Below, one piece after another: positions 12,614 through 24,800 of a DNA stretch of 64,000 nt. The notes under the pieces are model-generated. The model did not search any database, was not told the origin of the DNA, and worked only from the letters and a program-made list of their open reading frames with translations. The DNA is from Rhyzopertha dominica (lineage: Eukaryota > Arthropoda > Insecta > Coleoptera > Bostrichidae). The stretch covers positions 18,786,001 to 18,850,000 of the forward strand of contig QCXZ01000137.1 of NCBI GenBank assembly GCA_025024175.1, given 5' to 3'. The position numbers and the translations under genes were made by a program. Numbering within the stretch: the first letter of the stretch is position 1; each line of letters begins with the position of its first letter.

Positions 12614-15600
12614 AATATGTAGCATATGACGTTACATTGTTACGGTTTGTAAGTGTATTCCCATTTCCGCCTAGTTCCTTGCTCGCTTCTCTCAGATGTT
12701 TCGCTTCGCTTATGCTATTTCCAGTATATTTTCCAAGTTCAGTATAAGAACTGTCGCGATTATCGGTGACCAAAACGTTAGTAATAGCCCTCCGGAAAAT
12801 CTGTGTGTGTAAAAGAGCTTTTGCACTCACACCGTATAAAGCTGCGTTCTTACTGCTAATTGCATTTTGTTCAACTAATTTTTAATACTTAGTTCGTTAT
12901 TGCTTATGAGATAGGTCTTTTGGTGATCACCCTAGCAGGGAACTTATTACTGTACATTAATATAGGGCATTTTGGTAAAACGCTTGTTACGTATTATTAT
13001 AGAGTACTCTGAGTCTGAGATCTTGTGTAGTATTGCGGCGGGGTATTCTTTCTTTGAGTGTTGTTAATTTTCGTAGTTTGTTTTAATAGATACTGCTGAA
13101 AAATAAATATAAGTTACAACATAACTAATTTTTTTTGATTGAACAGGACAAGTGCGTTTAAAACAACAAATTGAATATAAACGAAATGAATGAAATGAGT
13201 CTGTCAGTAAAATTATATTTACTCTGAAGTTTCTGAAAACAATAATTTTGTTTGTGTAGATATTCACACTCGATGTACAAAATCAGAGAAGGTACAACTG
13301 TAACACAATTTATAAACATTAAAATCGACCGTGTATAATGAATAAGAGATAGTATTAGTATGGGTTTTTGCAGGCAACACTGAAAAAGATTTTTGCTTTG
13401 GCTGAGTATCGAACCCAGTGTGCACCGCCATCGTCAGAATAACAGGGTATATTTGTTAGTATCCAGTATTTTGTTCTTTTTCCAGTAAGAGTTTGAAAAA
13501 ACTTCTATATATTTCCGTTCCAGGATTATAACTGGACGGGAAACTAGAAATTCTAAAATGCTTGATCACAAAATATCTCACAAGACGGAATAATCAATTT
13601 ACTTTATTCCATTCACTTGTATGAAAATATTTATTTTCCAGAAAAGTGACCGAATAAAAGAAAATCGGAAATGCCGGTCTGCCGGCCATAGCGCACCGCA
13701 AGTTTAAATAAAATGTGAATATGTGTGATAAAATAATTACTTGTCACCCTGACATTGATGTTGTTCATTGAAGATGTCAAACGTTGTTTACTCCCGCCCC
13801 TCTCCTGATAACTCCTTCACTGATAAAACTCAAAGAAGATCAAAGGGTTCGGTTGATGGTTATTCTCCTAAATTATCAAATCTTAACCACCCGAAACCTC
13901 AACCTAAACGTCATGGGCGTGGCACCCAGGTAAACTAACAACACCGAGTTTAGGTGATAAAAGAGTATTCTCAACAACCGGTGAGCTATCAAATGTTTTT
14001 CAGCAGGTACGAAAACTTTTTTATGCTTTCTTGAAACGGAGAAACTGGGAGTATGAAATTGCATTGCATCTGCTTGTTTTTGGATACCTATCTAATATAG
14101 TTTAAACGTTCGCAAATGCTAAGCATTATAATCGAATTATACCAATAATAAAACGCTCCTTCAAATAACAGTACAAAAACTAAACTAATAATGGCTGTAA
14201 CGAGTGGTGTGATTAGAAGAACAAGTTGCTCTTGAAATATTGTAGTTTTTACTTCAAGTAAATACTAAATGTTATCGCATTCACTCCACAATATTTTTGA
14301 AGTAATACTAAAGCAAGGTGAAGCAATAACTTCATAGTTTGCGTTTTATGTACATATACTTCGGTAACATGAAAAACAATACTACAGCAATAACTAATTA
14401 TATCTACTATTTACTTTATTGTGAAGTGGTTGACGTAGTTTTTCCTTAGCTGCTCAAGGATGAGTAACTTCAAATATGTGACTTCGTTTAAAATCGATCA
14501 AAATGGCCGTTTTTTAACAATGCAATGCAATTAATCTCAACTATTTTTGAACTAGCTTTAATGCAGAGAACTTAGAATTGACGGCTAACGACGTTTATCG
14601 CCTTGCCCCTCAGTAACGTTCCAAAGAGAATAAATATTTTTTGTCAGTTACACATAATATTTTTTATTTCCATATTCTTAAGATTTTCAGAGTCGACGCT
14701 CTTTTTATTGTAGTTCCCAGAGTCACCCATATTTATTCTTGCACTTTAACGTATACTAAATAAAAGCGAAGCAAATGAGGCAAGTATTCTCTCAGTACGT
14801 ATGTAGCGCGTATCTGCTATTCTTGTCTGTCCGAATGCGTTCTCACTCCTATGTCTACACAGGTATCCGCAAATTTTACCCGCACAGGCATCTGACGGTA
14901 TTAGTACATGGTAATACCTAACAATTTTATTTATATCGTGAATTATTTGAACTATTTCTGCAGATATAAACTAAAATGATGCAGATATTTTCCCCAGGAA
15001 AATGCATTTTTGCTCACTGAATGTAGAACGTTGACAATTTCCCAACTAAAATATGTGAGGAAAAGTTAGCGAAAATGCACGGTTGTAGATTTTTTTTTCA
15101 TTATACGGATCCAAATCGGTATATTTGAGAACGATGCTAACTGCAGGCTCATTAAGTATCAATTATTTACAAGAAAAATATTAAGCACATTTGCTTGAAC
15201 TGTGTTATTAAGGGAAAAAAAGCGCAAGAGATGATGAAGATTATAAATTAATTATTATTGCAATACTTACAAATTGCATTTCAACAGTCAGGAAAGCGTG
15301 ACATCTGATCTGTATGAAAAAAGTTAGAATAAATTTAGGTAAGTATTATAGGTATGTTAAAAAAGTGGTACACAAAATTTCTTTTGAAACTCCAAGCAAC
15401 TTTGCAAACAGTAAACAATTTAAAAAGTTAATGAAATAGAGGTATAGGTATTCCGGATTTATGAGATTACNCTGAGCTAGATAATGTATTTCAGATATGG
15501 CACATAGATATACTTACTATGTAAGGTAAAAATTTAATAGAAATAATAACAATTATGTTCGATGTATTTTAAAACTTGCGTATGTTACAATATCTAATTT

Positions 15601-15739
15601 ACAAAACACTGTGTAGATTAGCAACAAAGTTAAAAGCATACCTATACGTGATGAAATTCCTTTTTAAATGTTTGCCAAATGTCATAAGCGAACAAGTAAT
15701 ATCTATTTTTAAAATGTAATAATTTATATATGTATTTAG
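12614..15739. other. Intergenic DNA upstream of the NME5-like gene
   Basis: This should contain the missing first exon and promoter of the NME5-like gene, but no exon could be supported. A minus-strand B-box-like CTGGGTTCGATACTCAG lies near 13400-13420, possibly a SINE remnant. The rest is AT-rich without recognised content. Confidence 0.35.
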
Positions 15740-18569
15740 CAAACCCTGACGACCACTACCATAACAACCGAACCATCTACATCAACTGGTTTAGATGACA
15801 CCATCCACTACTTGTCTCCAGCATCACCAATATCTGTCCGAACCGTTCACGAGGGTGATTACATTTATGAGTCTCCGAGTTTTGTACGTCTCTTAGAAGA
15901 GTTTGGTAGAGTTCAGGAATATACGTCACTAGCATCAAGTACCATCTCATGTATAGAGCCAGAACTGCAGAGGACTATGGCATTTGTAAGGCCAGAAGCT
16001 ATGGATTACAAGGATGTAATTCTGAGGGTAGTCCATGAAGCTGGATTTTGTATAATCAGGGTAAGTTTTAATTTTAACAAAATCGTTATTGATTCTTTCC
16101 TTAATTCCGACTTTACTAGCTTTTTACGTCACATTGTGAAAAATAAATACGAAACAAATTGTTTTCCAAAACATTGTACTACGCAAACAACATGAATAAA
16201 GAACCAAAATTTAGCATTATTCTGCACTAGAACAATACATCTTTGTGATTTAGTCTAGGACAGTTCACCTGACTCCAGAACAAGTGTCAGAAATCTATGC
16301 CCAATACTATGGTTGCCCATCTTATCCCCATATGGTGGTTAGCATGAGCGTGGGTCCTATACTAGCACTGTCCATGGCAGCTATTAATGCTGTATCAAAG
16401 TGGAAGGAGATTGTTGGACCAGAGAAGATGTTGAAGGAAGAATGGTTTTATCCAAGAAGTATGAGACTAAGGTTTGGAATACCAGGTTCGATGACTAATG
16501 CAGTTCATGCATCTGAAAACCTACCAGATGCTAACAGGGAGAACAGATACTTTAATCCAGATAGTAAGTACAAGTTCAAATAGTTTTTAAAGATTAGTTA
16601 GTACTATACATAATATTGCAAAAAAAAAGCATTACCAAGATTGTTTTGTTGCATTAGATGTCCCAAACACGAATCCAAACTCTAGAAAATATGGGACCGG
16701 GCTAACAACAAATGCTTCAAATGCAGCTACTATACTTTAAAAAACTAGGACTTTTGAAATTTTCAATTTGTTTTTCAAAAAATATATAGCTTTTAATATT
16801 ATATTTTGAATATAATAAATCAATAATTATTCTATAATCAGCTAATAAACTGTAACACGATGATTAATATGCCTACGAACCTTGGTGATGGGCGATTTTC
16901 CCCAGCGAGCTTTCAGTAGATATCTATTAAACTGTTATGGGTATGGGGTTACTGTAATTTGTTTAAATGTGGACCGAAGAATAGCTTCGTTCTTATAACA
17001 ATTATAGGGACTAGAGTATTCTTTCATATCCAAAATACTTTCAGCATAAAACAGTTTAATGAAATGATACACCATACAGGGTTAGTAAAAATTACCAGAA
17101 CGGTAAAAAAAGTTGTAAGGCTTTTATAAATCTACATAATAAATTGGAATATAAAGGTTCACTCAAAAAGTTGTGGACAATTGAAGTTGTTTTTTTTAAT
17201 GGATCACCCGCATATTATTACTTATTTTGATCGTTTTGTAAATTTTGAACAATTATTATTAACCATATGTTATGCCCAAATTCATTAGTTTCATAGATAT
17301 CGGCGTTTCAAATAATAACGGATAACAACGTGATATTCGAATGCAAGGGAGGGTGGGCCATAGTGAGACAATTTTTGTAGATATGGGCCACATCTCTCAT
17401 GGTAGCCCGACTTTGCTGTCTTCAATTGGCTCACATTAAAAAAAATATTTCAGCGTGGCCCACCCATCCCCTCAGGTTCGAATATCACATTATTATGTGT
17501 TATTACTTGATACACCAATATCTAGGAAACGAATGAATTTAGACAAAACGTATTGTTAATAAAAAATGTTCAAAATTTACAGGATAATTAAAATAGGTCA
17601 TAATATATGAGTGTTCCATTTAAAAAAATATATTTTTTTCCTATTTATAACAGATATGTAGATTTTTAAAGCCTTACAACATTTATATAAAACATTTTCT
17701 GCTGTCCTGTATCTTTTGTAATAATCGACCGTTCTGGTAATTTCTCCTAACTCTGTATAAGAGAAAAGTGTATAGCTGAGTAAGTATGCAAAACGTGCCC
17801 CCAAAAGGAATCAAACATCAAGTTAAAAAGAATTTCCCACAATTTTTAACTATTAGCCACTATATTGGATGATTTATAGGTGGAAACATGCATTTTTGTT
17901 TTTATATTCTTTTTTAACTTCTATTATAAGAAAAAATCTGAAAAAGACCTATAAGTTATTTTGATTATTATCAGCATGTTTAACATAAACTTGAAACAAT
18001 TTTCAATTCTTTTTTGGTGTGATAAAGCTCAAATAGTATCTAATTTTTTTTTTTACTGAATCCTCAGACAACCATACAGTAGTAGACTGATTGTGGTAAA
18101 TTTCTTGATTTTAAAATTTGGGCATCTTCATGAAATAATTCAAAAATTGTAAACTTTACATAATTACATTAAAACTCCTGTGGCCTATTGATACCTTATT
18201 AAACTTATTTAATCGTTGATTTCTCAGTAAATATGTACTGTAATTCCAAAAATTAATTCCGACTACGAAATTTGAAATCCTAGTTACGTTCTCGCAATCT
18301 GCAACAACCTCTTTATTCTTTGAAATGGTTTTAAAATATTAATATTAAACTGTTACATGTTTACAGGTATACTGGAACCGATAATGACAAATGAAATGCA
18401 TGTCTATGATTATTGCAGCTTGTATGTCAACCCTACATTGTTGGAAGGTTTAACCGAAATAGTCAAAACAAAACCCATTGATCCAATAATCTCCCTGGCG
18501 GAATGGTTACTGCTCAACAACCCATTCCAGCCCAGATTACCACGAGAGGTGGCGATGGCGAAAACATAG
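15740..18569 (+). CDS. NME5: NME5-like protein: NDK domain plus Dpy-30 motif (first exon missing)
   Basis: Exons are 15740-16060, 16254-16563 and 18367-18569 (834 bases, 278 codons including stop), with phases 0, 0 and 1 agreeing. The first visible exon starts after an AG with an in-frame TAG in the intron, so an upstream exon with the start codon must exist. The NDK domain runs from MAFVRPEAMDYKDVIL through GFCIIRSRTVHLTPEQ, YYGCPSYPHMV and MSVGPILALSM to NAVHASENLPDANREN, where His is the nucleotide-kinase active-site position. The C-terminal VNPTLLEGLTEIVKTKP, then LAEWLLLNNPFQP, is a Dpy-30 dimerisation motif. NDK followed by Dpy-30 is the architecture of NME5, a radial-spoke protein of motile cilia and sperm flagella; enzymatic activity in this subfamily is doubtful. 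The threonine-rich N-terminal extension is longer than in the vertebrate protein. The second intron carries a foldback element. Confidence 0.88.
17075..17757. mobile_element. Foldback element of a second family, in the second visible NME5-like intron
   Basis: The left end TACAGGGTTAGTAAAAATTA is mirrored by the right end, whose reverse complement is TACAGAGTTAGGAGAAATTA. The mirror match continues inward through CCAGAACGGT, TTGTAAGGCTTT, ATCTACATA, TTTGTAAATTTTGAACA-like, AATTCATT and GTGATATTCGAA. Arms are about 300 bases and the unpaired centre is around 17370-17455. No transposase. It is distinct in sequence from the 1-kb foldbacks at 11177 and 24452 but shares the TACAGGG-type terminus. 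Confidence 0.75.
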
Positions 18570-18590
18570 AAAAAAGGCATTTTCTATCTA

Positions 18591-18600
18591 TTTATTTATT
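18591..18600 (-). promoter_or_regulatory. Poly(A) signals for the prosaposin gene
   Basis: Two overlapping antisense AATAAA hexamers (seen as TTTATTTATT on the + strand) lie about 240 bases past the prosaposin stop codon and only 22-31 bases past the stop of the convergent NME5-like gene. Confidence 0.45.
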
Positions 18601-18603
18601 ACA

Positions 18604-18609
18604 AATAAA
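18604..18609 (+). promoter_or_regulatory. Poly(A) signal for the NME5-like gene
   Basis: AATAAA 35 bases after the NME5-like stop codon. A second AATAAA is at 18702-18707. Both lie inside the predicted 3' UTR of the convergent prosaposin gene. Confidence 0.5.
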
Positions 18610-18835
18610 ATGTCATCAATATTTTAAACTCATCTTGCCTATCACAGCTTATAATCATCCCATTTATATAACAAATCCAATCAGAGTAAAGGTGCTGGTG
18701 AAATAAAACTGTTGACATATAAACAAAACTTATTAAGATCAGACACAAAGACTGTAAACTTTGGTGCAAAAATTCGCATTCGATTAAAAACCTACAAGTA
18801 TTTACTGAAATGTACACAAATTTCTGGGGACGTAT

Positions 18836-18883
18836 TTAAGGAGTGTCTGCCATCCACACCTTAGATTGGCAATGTTTTAAAGC
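18836..18883 (-). CDS. PSAP: Prosaposin exon 14, last 15 codons and stop
   Basis: A strong T-rich acceptor (TTTTTTTTTGCAG) is followed by ALKHCQSKVWMADTP and TAA. CGSG of the previous exon plus ALKHCQSKVW completes the saposin-A cysteine pattern, and the phase agrees. It lies 3.3 kb from exon 13, across a mariner/copia insertion. Confidence 0.87.
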   Translation of the reverse strand, partial: ALKHCQSKVWMADTP

Positions 18884-21800
18884 CTGCAAAAAAAAACAAG
18901 AGTTAGTAAGATAATTGCCATTATACGAGGGTGAACAAATAGTAACGGGATTTTATTTATACAATGAAAGTATTTATTGAAAAGCAGAAGGCAGTTATAA
19001 TTTATTTTTCCACATAGTTTTGCGCTTTAGAAATTCATTCCTCCCAGCTTGGTGGAAGGTTTTTTATCGCAGCATCGTAGAAGGAAGTTGGTTGTGTTAA
19101 GAGCCAATTGCACACGAATTCTTCCACGTCCTAATCATCCTCAAATCTTGCCTTCCTAGAGCTTCTTTCATGGTCCAAACAAATGGAAAATGCAGGGTGA
19201 TCGGTCGGTACTGTAGGGAGAATGATCGAGTCTAGTAAACAAGTGCATTTCCTGTTGAGAGTTGCAGTACGGGGCGTGGCACTGACATGGAGGATGATAT
19301 CTCGAATCAGTTGCTCTCGTCTTTCGCGGCAATATGCATCCCACACCTTGTTGATTGTATGTTGGTCATGCAAAAAAATCTATGAGAAAAACGCCTCGCC
19401 AACCAAAAACTACAGTTGATAGGAGCAGCCAGTTGACAGCCAAGGTTTTGCTTTCATTGGGGTTGCCTCTTCTTTCCTCTGTCATTGCATCATTGCATAC
19501 TGGCTTTTTTTAGATTTGGGGGTGAAGTGGTGTGTTAAAATGTGTAGATACCTAGCCAACACTCAAGAAAAAAGGTAATTTAAGTTTGTCAAGTTGTGTG
19601 GCACATGTTACGCCATCTGTTGACAAGTTCCTGTAATATATCTTGCCTGGATACATGTTGTTAAGGATTAAAAAAACAATGTTGTGATTTTTGAGGAATA
19701 AACAAGTTTAGTTTAAGCTTTTGAGGAAAGTATTTCTTTTTATTTCTCATTTTTCAACTGGTTGTGAGCCCAGATTCGTACCCAAAGCGCAGTACTGTCG
19801 AGTAGTTTGATCACGAGTGTTCCGATGTTACGGAGACGGTAGAACTATTCAGAATGGGTTTTTCAGCTGAAAATTTTCTGTTGCTGGAAAATTCACAAAG
19901 TTGTGTGAACGGCACGGAAACGAACAGTGAGAATATTACTCATGTAAGAGGCAAACTCATTCTTGCAGTCAACACATCACTTTATATTCATATAAACGAA
20001 ACCAACACGACGAATGGGTCGGATCGTTATTGCTAGCTCGGACAAATATTCATCCATGATAATGGCTATCGAACCTAGTGGCATGAAAATCACCGCTGGT
20101 ACTATAAAAACCAAGCTTTTGGGCATTAAATTTGAATCTGACAAAACTGGAAATGCTTTTGCTGGTAAATCGAAGATGTTTAATGCAAACTTTAGAAATG
20201 ATATTCCGGAAGTCAAATGTCAAAAACTTAACCTGTTACAAATGTAAACAGAAAGGGCATTATGCAAGTAAATGTCTGGGAAGAGATAAAAACAAACGTT
20301 TTTAGTGCAGTTTTTATGGGTGGCAAGTTTAATGTTCAAGATTTCTACCTTGATTTGGGAGCAAGTATGCACATGACATCGAACGAAGATTAGCTGCTGG
20401 ACATCAAGAGAAATAACATTTCAGAAATAAAAATTGCTGATGAAACCAAGGTTTCTGTCAAAGGCTCGGGTAAAATGCTTGTGAAAACAGAAGTGGACAA
20501 TAACCTTTTAGATGTGACAAAGAAGTTTTATATGTTACTCAATTATCGACGAATTTTTTATAAGCATGTCAGGTCATAAGAAGGGGCAATGAAGAAGGTT
20601 GCAAGACTTAAAACAGACAGCAGGAATTGATCGGGTTAGCGAGCCTAGAAAATAATGTGTACAAGTTGAAGGTACATTCATCTTCCCATGTTTCATGAGT
20701 ACAAAAAGAGTGACAGGGGCTGCCTGGCATAGACAATGGAAAGCAGTGCAGATTTTCTTTTCCTGATAAAGGTTTGAGGGCAGGTGCTTTACTTATATAT
20801 ACTGATCTCTGTGGAACAATGGAAGTCAGTTCCTTAGGAGGCTCCAGATATGTTTGAATTTTTGAAGATGATTACAGTAAAATGACATTTGTGTATTTCT
20901 TAAAGAAGAAAAGTGGGACTTTTAGTAAATTCAAATAATTTAAAGCTAGGGTAAAGAAACAACAAGAGGCTCACATTAAAATTTTAAGGTCAGATGGTGG
21001 AAAATTTTGCTCCAATTTAAAAATTTTCTAAAAAATTGTGGAATAATTCATTAAGTCACCAATGCATACACTCCTCAACAGAATGGTTGTTCTGAGCGGA
21101 TGAATAGGATAGTAGTTCAACGAGCCAGTTGTCTCATATGATGCTAAATTGGACAAGAAATTTGCTATATATTTGCGTAAACATTCAATAGCAACTGGTT
21201 TACAAAACCCACAGTGGACCCACATTTCATCACAAGTGACAATCCGATGGAGACATGCATCATCTTCTGCAAACCTTGCTGCATCCCTCTGATAGACCTC
21301 CAAACGTCTCAATTTCTGATTTTTGGCCAAAGNTGAGAGACCCATTTGTGATTATCAGCTGACAGCTCCTATAACTTTTTGCTGTTCTGCAATTTCCGAT
21401 ACTCTCGCCCGTCGATCGTTTTCAAGAATGTCTCGAACCACACAAATGTTTTAGTCTGCAATGCTGGTTCGAGTATGGCGATAATGTACCTCTTTTTCCA
21501 CAGGTTCTCGTCCTTCCTTGATTTCTTTGTGCCTTAATGAAGTTTGATTACTGAACTGTACAGTTACGAGTAAGAAATTTTATAATAATGTGCACACAAC
21601 AAATGGATGCACCTATTGCTCAGACATTGTCAGCTTTGCTGACAAATAGGTTATAAGTGTCAAACAATCGGCTCTCCCCACTCCTAATGGCCTCACCCAA
21701 CCATACTAGAAGCGTGGTTCCAGTATTACCAACTGTAAAAGCCCAGGAACAAAAATTCCGTTCATATTTGATTCACCCTTGTAATATTAATAATAATACA

Positions 21801-24800
21801 AACAAGGGAGTTCTGCAAATGTTGTCAAAAATGTTAGTGATTTGCTTTTTGTGGCAGTGAATGTATGTAGGGTGACTGATTTGTAATAAATAAGTTATGA
21901 CTTATGACAATTCAATTGAAATATGGTTTAAAAAACCATCACTATTGGATGTAATCAGTTCTTCAGAAACGTTATAATCATTAACATTAAAGACTGCATT
22001 TTCTGAAAATGTATGTGATGTTATTTTTAACTAATCTAGATCTAGATATTATAACTAATGATAGTAATAATAATAAAACAATCTACTATTCATTATTAAT
22101 GATAAAATGAATTAATCTTTGCTACTCTACCATTTTAAAAAATGAATGAAATAAAACCACAACACATTTGATATTCTTACCCCACTTCCACACTCTTGTG
22201 CATTCTCCAGTTTTTCACACCAGTAACCTGGTCCATATGTACATTTGTTAGTGCCAACCTGANCAGAACGGACAGGTCTNTATAAAGCTTCATTATCANA
22301 GCAAAGCATCATGGCACTGCATACTTNTTTACTATTCTTCAGCTGAAGAATCAGCTTGATTATCATGTCTCCATATTGGTCTATGAACTTAGTACACTGA
22401 AAAGCATAGTAAAAAATGGTATCTGAAGAAAGATGATATGGTGCCTACCTTAGCTCTTTCTTCTTCTGGGAGAGCACGACATGATTTCTCCAAGACATGT
22501 TCCATGTTATGGTCAACGGCAGGGTTAGCCAAGATTTTGTAGGCAGCCTCTATGAATACTCTGCACATGGCACATTCCAGAATCTCAGCTGCAAAATAAA
22601 AATTGAGAAGAATTTAGAAGTCTGAGTCATACTGATAAAAGCAGACTTACTTTGAACAAGTTGCGTCTTAGCAGTGCAAAGGTTCAAAACGGCACAAATT
22701 TCATTGGGTTGCAAAGCTCCAATAAGTAACTGTATAATAGCATCTGCATATTGGTCTACAAAGTCATCACATTCTTTACTAACTGACTTTGGCATAACAT
22801 TGCAAACATCAAGAACCACTTTTTTAATATCATCCTAAAATTATAGCAAATACTGAAGATTATTTAAAGGTACCTAAAGAAATGACTTACATCATTCTTC
22901 TTGTTCTTTAGTTGATCTTCAATTTCCTTCATGATGAATTCACAAAGTACGCACTGTGGTTTGGAGGGTGTGGAGTATTCTATTGAAATAACTCGTCCAT
23001 TATAAGTATTGTCAGGAATTTCATTTGTTTCTGAAACAGAAAATAAACCCCTGTATATTTTAAATCTGGCAAATAAATTAAGAAACAAGTTCCATTGTGG
23101 CTTGGTAATATATTTACAGGGTTAGTACAAAGTGCAGGGGTGCTCAAATAACAAATAATAATCTGCACTTATCTTTTTTTTATTGTATAATATTCTTTAG
23201 CTTCTTCACAAGCTTTCCCTGATATTATTTTAGTTCTATACTGTCATTTTAATATTTGTATTAACCTTCTTATACTAAGCATTTCTAAAAAGTCTTCCAA
23301 CAATTGGGTGTTTTCATATTTTTTTATAGTGGTTTTCAAACTGTAACAACTTAAAATTCAAATATGCAATTTACCGCTCAAAGCAGTACCACTAAGCATT
23401 TCAAGCCAAGCTAAATGCAGGCTTTTATGCAAATAGCAGTTTATAGATGCAAACACCCCAATGAATATGGGGATTTAATATGCAATTTTGGTATTTTTAC
23501 AATAATTGCTACGGTGCAACTAAACCACTGTATTTATAATTATTTTTCTATAGACCAATTCCTATGAATTTCTTTAAAGCACATGATATTTTTTCAGGTA
23601 GGTCCTGCTGTCTCGAGTAAGGTTTTAAAAGGAAAGAATTTGGCAACCTTGTAAAGGGGTAACATGTTCTATAATGAATTTTGAGATATTTTGGTTTTCT
23701 TTTACTCTAAGACAAAAATGCATTAGGCCAAAAATAAAGTCATGGAAATTCTCTCCAAAAAAGGATGTCTTTTTTTCATATACATAATCGTTTTATGTGA
23801 TATTATGGATAATTTAAGTACTTTATTTCACACTACCTTCGAGGTTGAGTACTAGCATGTTTTTTTGGAGGTTTCCCAAGCGGGCCTATCCACGACTGTC
23901 ATAATTATTAAAGTGTCAATACAATAATTTTCTTCTTGCTCATTTTCTCCTATTAATTCATCAATTGTTTTTGGCTAAAATAATAGCATCTTTTATAACA
24001 TCAACTTCTACTTTTTAGGATTAAAAAATTATCTAACCATATCTGTATTAGAAAATAAACATGAAATAGATGCTATTGAGGTCCATCATAAGTGAGTGGT
24101 AATGAATTCAATTTCAGTGGTTTGCTTTTGACCGTAGTTATTGATGGAATCTTCTTTAACAGGAACATTAATAGATTCCGACGTACAATTATTATCCTAT
24201 CCAGCTACGTTTTTTGATAACTTTGAAACCTACAATCAGTATTGCCTTTATTAAACATAGCAGATGTAGTGTTACACCTAGAGAATGTGTGCCGAAATAA
24301 TATGCGGATCTTGAATATCTTACGATGATCAAAGCTTCAAGAAAAATTAATTTTTTATTTGACCTTTGTTCCGTCTGGTTTGAGGAGTAAAATTTCTTTA
24401 TTAATAGGTGTACAAGAAGTTAAACCACAACCAAAATTTTAGATAAGTATATACAGGGTCCGCCACCTAAAACTCCCCAGGCTCGTATTTTCTTTTTTTA
24501 GGTACAACCTTAAGTTATATGTCAAATTGTAGGTCTTTTTGAACTCTTTAAAAAAAAACATAGTGATTGTCAAAAAACAAATTTTGCAGATTATTATATT
24601 TTGCAAATAAAGTTAATTTTTGTAAATATTTTTTAACCGTACCCTGTATACCCATAAATATTGCTTCTTAGTTGAATGCCAACTTTTGTCTTCTTGAATT
24701 TGTGTCATTACTTATTACCATGTATGCGTAATTTTTACTCCTTTTTAGTGAAAAACAAGAAAAACTAGTCGCCACCATGTTCTGTTAATAGGGTTGTTCA

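Larger units (their letters stand above)
19533..21215 (+). mobile_element. Ty1/copia fragment: 5' LTR, PBS, gag, protease, part of integrase
   Basis: After the LTR and PBS come a gag-like region (IEPSGMKITAGTIKTKLLGI), a CCHC knuckle (CYKCKQKGHYASKC, in a shifted frame), a protease (FYLDLGASMHMTSNED, with the usual DSGA changed) and integrase core pieces (LRSDGGKFCSN, TPQQNGCSERMNRIVVQRA). It stops in the integrase at the point where mariner sequence resumes. Reverse transcriptase, RNase H and the 3' LTR are absent. Frameshifts and stops mark it as dead. Confidence 0.75.
18926..21781 (-). mobile_element. Mariner-like element, dead, split by a copia insertion
   Basis: The terminal inverted repeats match: left CGAGGGTGAACAAATAGTAA and, as reverse complement of the right end, CAAGGGTGAATCAAATATGA, both bordered by TA. 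The transposase is on the minus strand in two parts. 21700-21217 has VRDILENDRRARVSEIAEQQ (helix-turn-helix region) and HRIVTCDEMWVH (first catalytic Asp). 19531-18990 has HFTPKSKKAS, VFGWRGVFLIDFF, FEDD, DVEEFVCNWLLTQP and NYVEK at the C-terminus. Stops and frameshifts are frequent. Without the inserted copia the element would be about 1.2 kb, normal for mariner. It sits in the last prosaposin intron, coding in the same direction as the gene. Confidence 0.8.

Noticed and set aside
15313..15341. Short ATG frame ending at a GTAAGT donor as first NME5 exon
   Set aside because: The phase does not fit: joining it to 15740 creates a stop codon soon after.
16259..16260. Acceptor AG at 16257-16258 for the second visible NME5 exon
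   Set aside because: It puts the exon out of frame. AG at 16252-16253 gives SRTVHLTPEQ in frame and matches the NME5 alignment.
19758..19800. tRNA-like B box, possible SINE
   Set aside because: The match is explained better as the copia primer-binding site that directly follows the LTR.
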